NCBI GenBank assembly: GCA_023433835.1
Contig: JAEYTW010000012.1
Coordinates: forward strand, 1-9,556
Source: Pseudomonadota bacterium
Lineage (GTDB): Bacteria; Pseudomonadota; Alphaproteobacteria; Ferrovibrionales; Ferrovibrionaceae
DNA: 9,556 nt
Direction: 5' to 3'
Shown here: positions 5,924 through 9,556 of the stretch, in pieces
Layout: each line of letters opens with the position of its first letter
How positions within the stretch are numbered: position 1 is the first letter of the stretch
Notes under the pieces: model-generated
What the model saw: the letters and a program-made list of their open reading frames with translations, nothing else
Database searches by the model: none
What the model was told of the DNA's origin: nothing
Program-made: the position numbers and the translations under genes

Positions 5924-7353
5924 CCCAGCATGCCGGCGATCTGGCGCAGCCAGCCGACCAGCGGCGGCGGCAGATAGAGGCCCGCCGCCAGCACCAGCGC
6001 CAGATGGAGATAGAGCGACAGGGGTGGTGCGGTGCGGGCGGCCTTTGCCCCTTCCGGCACGGGCGCAAAGGCGATGGTCTGCAGATGGCGGATCAGCCCG
6101 CCGAAGGCGAGCAGCAGGCCCAAGACGATCGCGGCGGCGAGCCACGGCATGCGCTCGAGCGCCGTGGTGACCAGCATGAATTCGGCCGCGAAGATGCCGA
6201 ACGGCGGCAGGCCGGCGATCGCCAGCACGGCGATGACGAACCCCCAGCCCAGTGCCGGGTGGCTTTCGGTGGCGCCGGCCAGCGCCTCGATTTCCTGGGT
6301 GCCGCGCGACTGGGCCAGGCTGCCCACGGCGAAGAAGATCGCCGACTTGGTCAAGGCATGCATCGCCATGTGCAGGAGCCCGGCGAAATTCGCCACCGGC
6401 CCGCCGATGCCGAACGCCATGACGACGATGCCCATATGTTCGACCGACGAATAGGAGAACAGCTTCTTGACGTCGCGCCGGCGATACAACGCGGCACCGG
6501 CGACCAGGAGCGACAACAGCCCCATGGCGATCATCAGCGGGCCAGGCGCGAAGGCCATCGGGTTGGCGCCCAGCAGCATCTTGAAGCGCAGGACGGCATA
6601 GAGCGCGACGTTGAGCAGCAGGCCCGACAGCACCGCCGAGATCGGCGTCGGCCCCTCGGCATGCGCATCGGGCAGCCAGGCGTGCAGCGGGACCAGCCCG
6701 ACCTTGGTGCCGTAGCCGATCAGGAGGAAGACGAAGGCGATGTCGAGGATGGCGGGATCGATCTGGCGGGCCCGCAGCTGCAGCTCGGTCCAGGCCATCG
6801 CCTCGAGGCCGTGGAACTGGGCGGTCTGGGCGGCGAGATAGATCAGGATGGTCCCGAACAGCGCCAGCGCGATGCCAACGCCGCAGAGGATGAAGTATTT
6901 CCACGCCGCCTCGATCGCCGCCTTGCTGCGGTAGAGCGAGACCATCAGCGCCGTGGTCAGCGTGGCCCCCTCGATCGCGACCCAGACCAGCCCGATGTTG
7001 TTGGCGGTCAGCGCCAGCAGCATCGTCGCCATGAAGGCCTGGAACATCGCGTGGTAGAAGCGCACCTGCCAGGGCTTCAGCGGCCGGGTGCGCCATTCGT
7101 GGCCGAGATAGCCGGCGGAATGGAGCGACGTGGTGAACCCGACGAAGGCGGTCAGGACGACAAGGAAGGCGTTGAAGTCGTCGACGAAGAACAGCGCGCC
7201 CGCACTGCGCTCGGTCAGCGCCACGGCGACCGCCGCGGCAAGCGTCAGGGCCGAGGCCGCGATATTGCCGGCCGCGCCGGCGCGATAACCCGGCAGCAAC
7301 GCCAGCAGGGCCGCGGCGACGACGGGAATCCCGAGCAGCGCCAGGATCGTCAT
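5920..7353 (-). CDS. hyfF: HyfF-like antiporter-type proton-translocating subunit
   Basis: 477 residues and almost wholly hydrophobic, a member of the NuoL/M/N-MrpA/D family. It forms an ion channel in the membrane arm of group 4 hydrogenase-like complexes. The charged residues expected along the transport path are present: Glu128 (LVWVAIEGA), Lys152 (AAWKYF), Lys217 in the broken-helix motif GYGTKVGLVPLHAWLPDAHA (213-232), and Lys336 (MHALTKSAIFF). Glu391 (FAAEFML) lies near the C terminus. The motifs GPTPISAVLSG and KKLFSYSSVEHMGIV are also characteristic. The ATG at 7353 overlaps the hyfE stop as ATGA, and the stop overlaps hyfG in the same way. The length is somewhat below E. coli HyfF. 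The preserved channel residues suggest active H+ or Na+ transport even though the redox subunit is altered; which ion cannot be told. Confidence 0.95.
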   Translation of the reverse strand: MTILALLGIPVVAAALLALLPGYRAGAAGNIAASALTLAAAVAVALTERSAGALFFVDDFNAFLVVLTAFVGFTTSLHSAGYLGHEWRTRPLKPWQVRFYHAMFQAFMATMLLALTANNIGLVWVAIEGATLTTALMVSLYRSKAAIEAAWKYFILCGVGIALALFGTILIYLAAQTAQFHGLEAMAWTELQLRARQIDPAILDIAFVFLLIGYGTKVGLVPLHAWLPDAHAEGPTPISAVLSGLLLNVALYAVLRFKMLLGANPMAFAPGPLMIAMGLLSLLVAGAALYRRRDVKKLFSYSSVEHMGIVVMAFGIGGPVANFAGLLHMAMHALTKSAIFFAVGSLAQSRGTQEIEALAGATESHPALGWGFVIAVLAIAGLPPFGIFAAEFMLVTTALERMPWLAAAIVLGLLLAFGGLIRHLQTIAFAPVPEGAKAARTAPPLSLYLHLALVLAAGLYLPPPLVGWLRQIAGMLG

Positions 7354-8012
7354 GGCCCGCGGTCCCGCGCATCTTCGAGATATTGCAGGTCGAGGCTGTC
7401 GAAGCGCTCGCGGATCTGGAAGAAGAACACGCCGAAGATCAGGAAGGCGACGAGCACGGAGAAGGCGACGCTCATCTCGACGACCAGCGGCATGCCCTGC
7501 ACGCCGACGGCGGCGAGGATCAGGCCGTTCTCGAGGCTCATGAACCCGATCACCTGGGTGACCGCGTTGCGCCGGGTGATCATCATCAGCAGGCCGAGCA
7601 GCACGACGGCAAGCGCGATCGCGATGGTCTCGCGCGTCAGCAGCGCCGAGCCCTGCGCGATCGGCAGGACCAGCAGGATGGTCAAAGCCACCAGCGCCAC
7701 GCCGGCCAGCATGGTCGGCGCGATGCCGAGCGCGGTCTCGACCGTGCGGTGGATGCCGAGCCGCCTGATGATGCGGTTCAGCGCCACGGGAATGGCGACG
7801 GTCTTCAGCCCGAAGGCGATCGCCGCGGTCAGGTAGAGATGAGGGGCGCCCTGGACATGGGCCTGCCAGGCGGCGGCGAGTCCGACCGCCAGGCCCTGGA
7901 TGGCGAAGACCTTGACCACCGCGGTCAGCCGCCGCTGGTAGAGCAGGGCGAAGGAAAGCAGCAGCGTGGTGCCGGCGAGCAGATGGGCGATGTCGTAGGC
8001 CAGGCCCATCAT
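7350..8012 (-). CDS. hyfE: HyfE-like membrane subunit (NuoK-related C-terminal part)
   Basis: 220 residues, close to the usual HyfE length, with about six or seven hydrophobic helices. The second half is NuoK-like: GFMSLENGLILAAV (156-169) carries Glu161, and GMPLVVEMSVAFSVLV (173-188) carries Glu179. These match the pair of membrane glutamates that link the membrane anchor to the antiporter subunits. The tail after the last helix (FFFQIRERFDSLDL) is cytoplasmic and charged. Tandem ATG codons occur at 8012 and 8009. I take the first, which lies 2 nt after the hyfC stop; neither has a strong ribosome binding site, so coupling is likely. The stop overlaps hyfF (ATGA). This is the only junction seen in the block that is not an overlap, and it falls where E. 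coli carries hyfD. Confidence 0.93.
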   Translation of the reverse strand: MMGLAYDIAHLLAGTTLLLSFALLYQRRLTAVVKVFAIQGLAVGLAAAWQAHVQGAPHLYLTAAIAFGLKTVAIPVALNRIIRRLGIHRTVETALGIAPTMLAGVALVALTILLVLPIAQGSALLTRETIAIALAVVLLGLLMMITRRNAVTQVIGFMSLENGLILAAVGVQGMPLVVEMSVAFSVLVAFLIFGVFFFQIRERFDSLDLQYLEDARDRGP

Positions 8013-8014
8013 CG

Positions 8015-8947
8015 TCAGAACCCGCGGCTGACATAGAGATAGATGGTCGCAAGCATGCCGAGCACCACCGCGCCGCCCAGGAATTCGGGATAACGGAACA
8101 CCCGCATTTTCGCGATGCCCACCTCGAACAGCGCCAGCGCCACGGCACCGGCGACCAGCTTGCCGACGAATATCGGCAGGGCGGGGAGGGTGAGATCCTC
8201 GCCGGCCATGCCGAACGGCACGAACAGCGCCTGGATCAGGCTGAGCCAGACGACCAGCTTGAGCATCTGGGCCAGTTCGATGGCCGCGAGATGGCGTCCG
8301 GAATAATCGAGCACCATGGCCTCGTGCACCATGGTCAGTTCCAGATGAGTCGCCGGATTGTCGATCGGCACGCGCCCGTTCTCGGCGATCGCCACCATGA
8401 CGATCGCGACCAGGGCCATGGCGAGGCTGACGCGCAGGCCGACCGGCTCGGCAATGAAATGGGCCGAGATCGCCGGCAGCGACGTCGTATGGACCAGCAC
8501 CGCGACGGTGAAGACCACCAGCAGCATCGCCGGTTCGGCCAGCGCGCCGATCATCAGTTCGCGGCTCGCCCCGATGCCGCCGAAGGCGGTGCCGGCATCG
8601 AGACCGGCCAAGGTCAGCAGGAAGCGCGACAGGCCGAGAATGCCGAGCAGCACGATCAGGTCGCCGGCCTGGGCCAGCGGCAGCGCATAGGTGAAGGCCG
8701 GTACCATGGCGGCGGCCAGCCAGATCGCGGCGAGCTGGACATAAGGCACGGCGGTATAGAGCGGGCCCGACGTCTCGACGACGACCGGCGTCTTCCGCAT
8801 CAGCCGGCGCAGGTCGCGGTACGGCTGCCACGGCGGCGGGCCGGCGCGGCCGAGCGCCCGGGCCTTGACCCAGCGCACCAGCCCGGTGACGCCGGGCGCC
8901 AGCGCCGCCAGCAGCGCGAGATGCAGGATCTGGGCAAGGATCGTCAT
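8015..8947 (-). CDS. hyfC: HyfC-like NuoH-type membrane anchor subunit
   Basis: 310 residues, about the length of E. coli HyfC/HycD, with about seven or eight hydrophobic segments. It belongs to the NuoH (respiratory chain complex I subunit 1) family, which anchors the soluble redox module to the membrane arm and transmits coupling. Family motifs are intact: SGPLYTAVPYVQLAAIWLA (60-78), FGGIGASRELMIGALAEPAM (122-141), and the charged loop AENGRVPIDNPATHLEL (188-204) with Glu189. TMVHEAMVLDYSGRHLA (205-221), with His208 and Glu209, is diagnostic of the Hyf/Hyc/Ech-type rather than the Nuo-type protein. The ATG at 8947 overlaps the hyfB stop (ATGA). No truncation or odd residue was seen. Confidence 0.95.
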   Translation of the reverse strand: MTILAQILHLALLAALAPGVTGLVRWVKARALGRAGPPPWQPYRDLRRLMRKTPVVVETSGPLYTAVPYVQLAAIWLAAAMVPAFTYALPLAQAGDLIVLLGILGLSRFLLTLAGLDAGTAFGGIGASRELMIGALAEPAMLLVVFTVAVLVHTTSLPAISAHFIAEPVGLRVSLAMALVAIVMVAIAENGRVPIDNPATHLELTMVHEAMVLDYSGRHLAAIELAQMLKLVVWLSLIQALFVPFGMAGEDLTLPALPIFVGKLVAGAVALALFEVGIAKMRVFRYPEFLGGAVVLGMLATIYLYVSRGF

Positions 8948-9556
8948 CGGCCCACCGCGACCACGGCCAGCAGCACGACCAGGGCGCCGAACATCAGCAT
9001 CAGATAGCCGCGGATGGTCAGCCGCTGCAGCCGCGCCGCCTGCGTGGCGACCAGCTCGATGAAGCGGCCGAGCGGGGCGTAGAGGCCCGCCCACAGCCGG
9101 TCAGTGACGTCGAGCGCATGGCGTGCCGGCGTGGTATCGCCGGGCTCGGGCATCGCCACCGTCTCGCGCGCCGCAAAGGCGGTGCGGGCAAATACCCGGC
9201 GCAACGGCTGGGTCAGGCTGGAGGCGGTGTACTGCGTGGCGGGGCGAGGATCGGGAAAGCCGCAATCCCAGGCCGGCGCCCGCCGGGCCGGCTGCGGCGA
9301 CAGCCGGCCGGCGGCCAGCAAGACCAGCGCGGTCAGGACGAGGCCGGCGAGCACCAGGCCGGTCGCGACATAGATCGTGCCGCCGGCCGGCAGGACGGCG
9401 AAGGGCAGGGTGATGGCGGGTGCGGCCTGGGGCCCCAGCAATTGGGCCACCGCCGGGGTGGCGAGGCCCATGACGGCGGCCGGAAACAGGCCGAGCAGGA
9501 GGCAGAGCCCGGCGCCGATCGCCATTGCAAGCTGCATGGCCGGCGCCACCTCGTGC
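8944..9556 (-). CDS. hyfB: HyfB-like antiporter subunit, C-terminal part (5' end outside window)
   Basis: An open frame runs in from the right edge with no start codon that can be trusted. About 203 residues are visible, against roughly 670 for E. coli HyfB. The visible part has three hydrophobic segments: one near the edge (AIGAGLCLLLGLFPAAVMGL), one mid-way (GLVLAGLVLTALVLLAAG), and a C-terminal anchor (LMFGALVVLLAVVAVG). Between the last two lies the hallmark WDCGF...TQYTASSLTQPLRRVF. The WDCG and QYTASS...PLR motifs are characteristic of the C-terminal extension of HyfB/HycC-type NuoL relatives. Its channel helices lie outside the window. The stop overlaps the hyfC start. An internal GTG near 9549 is not the start. 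hyfB is the first visible gene of the block; the operon promoter must lie beyond 9556. Confidence 0.93.
   Translation of the reverse strand, partial: HEVAPAMQLAMAIGAGLCLLLGLFPAAVMGLATPAVAQLLGPQAAPAITLPFAVLPAGGTIYVATGLVLAGLVLTALVLLAAGRLSPQPARRAPAWDCGFPDPRPATQYTASSLTQPLRRVFARTAFAARETVAMPEPGDTTPARHALDVTDRLWAGLYAPLGRFIELVATQAARLQRLTIRGYLMLMFGALVVLLAVVAVGR

Noticed and set aside
4400..7372. A 990-codon open frame running through hyfF into hyfG on the minus strand
   Set aside because: Its first half is an out-of-frame, Arg/Ala/Gly-rich shadow of hyfF. The true hyfG begins at 5923 in that frame at the ATGA overlap.
4499..7836. Long plus-strand open frames opposite hyfE, hyfF and hyfG
   Set aside because: They have no recognisable domains, oppose genes with clear family motifs, and reflect the scarcity of stop codons in G+C-rich DNA.
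3888..9556. Respiratory complex I (nuo) operon or Mrp antiporter operon
   Set aside because: The membrane subunits carry Hyf/Hyc-type motifs (HEAMVLDYSG in C, WDCG and QYTASS in B), NuoC and NuoD are fused, and the order is B-C-E-F-G-I. An Mrp operon would not include NuoB, NuoD and NuoH relatives.

Overview
The window is a G+C-rich (about two-thirds G+C) stretch of proteobacterial chromosome. The codon bias, the style of the chemoreceptor and the gene content suggest an alphaproteobacterium, possibly Rhodospirillales-like. That placement is an inference, because no rRNA or housekeeping marker is present. All nine genes I can support lie on the minus strand, so the window reads from right to left. 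The intergenic gaps are short, with none over 100 bases. I see no tRNA, rRNA, CRISPR array, insertion sequence or attachment site.

Right two-thirds (9556 down to 3888): a tightly packed operon for a membrane complex of the group 4 [NiFe]-hydrogenase / complex I superfamily, in the order hyfB (3' end only), hyfC, hyfE, hyfF, hyfG, hyfI. Four of the five junctions are ATGA stop/start overlaps, and hyfC/hyfE are 2 nt apart. The parts are ion-translocating antiporter-like subunits (B, F), a NuoH-like membrane anchor (C), a NuoK-like subunit (E), a NuoC-NuoD fusion (G) and a NuoB-like [4Fe-4S] subunit (I).

The most notable point is that the HyfG-like subunit has lost all four cysteines that hold the NiFe centre. 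The first pair is Ser213/Ser216 and the second is Ser501/Gly504. HyfI keeps its four cluster cysteines, and the membrane subunits keep their conserved charged residues. No polyferredoxin gene (hyfH) sits between hyfG and hyfI. The complex is therefore probably not a hydrogenase. It resembles the poorly understood energy-converting-hydrogenase-related (Ehr) class: an ion-pumping module attached to a redox module of unknown substrate.

Middle (3805 to 1931): a transmembrane methyl-accepting chemotaxis protein with an unusually long charged helix between HAMP and the signalling hairpin. Left third (1858 to 1): a small exported six-cysteine protein whose ribosome binding site lies inside a perfect 8-bp hairpin, then an AraC-family regulator, then the start of an alpha/beta hydrolase gene cut by the window edge. 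The regulator and hydrolase may form a functional pair. Nothing in the sequence ties the left third to the Hyf-like operon except shared strand.
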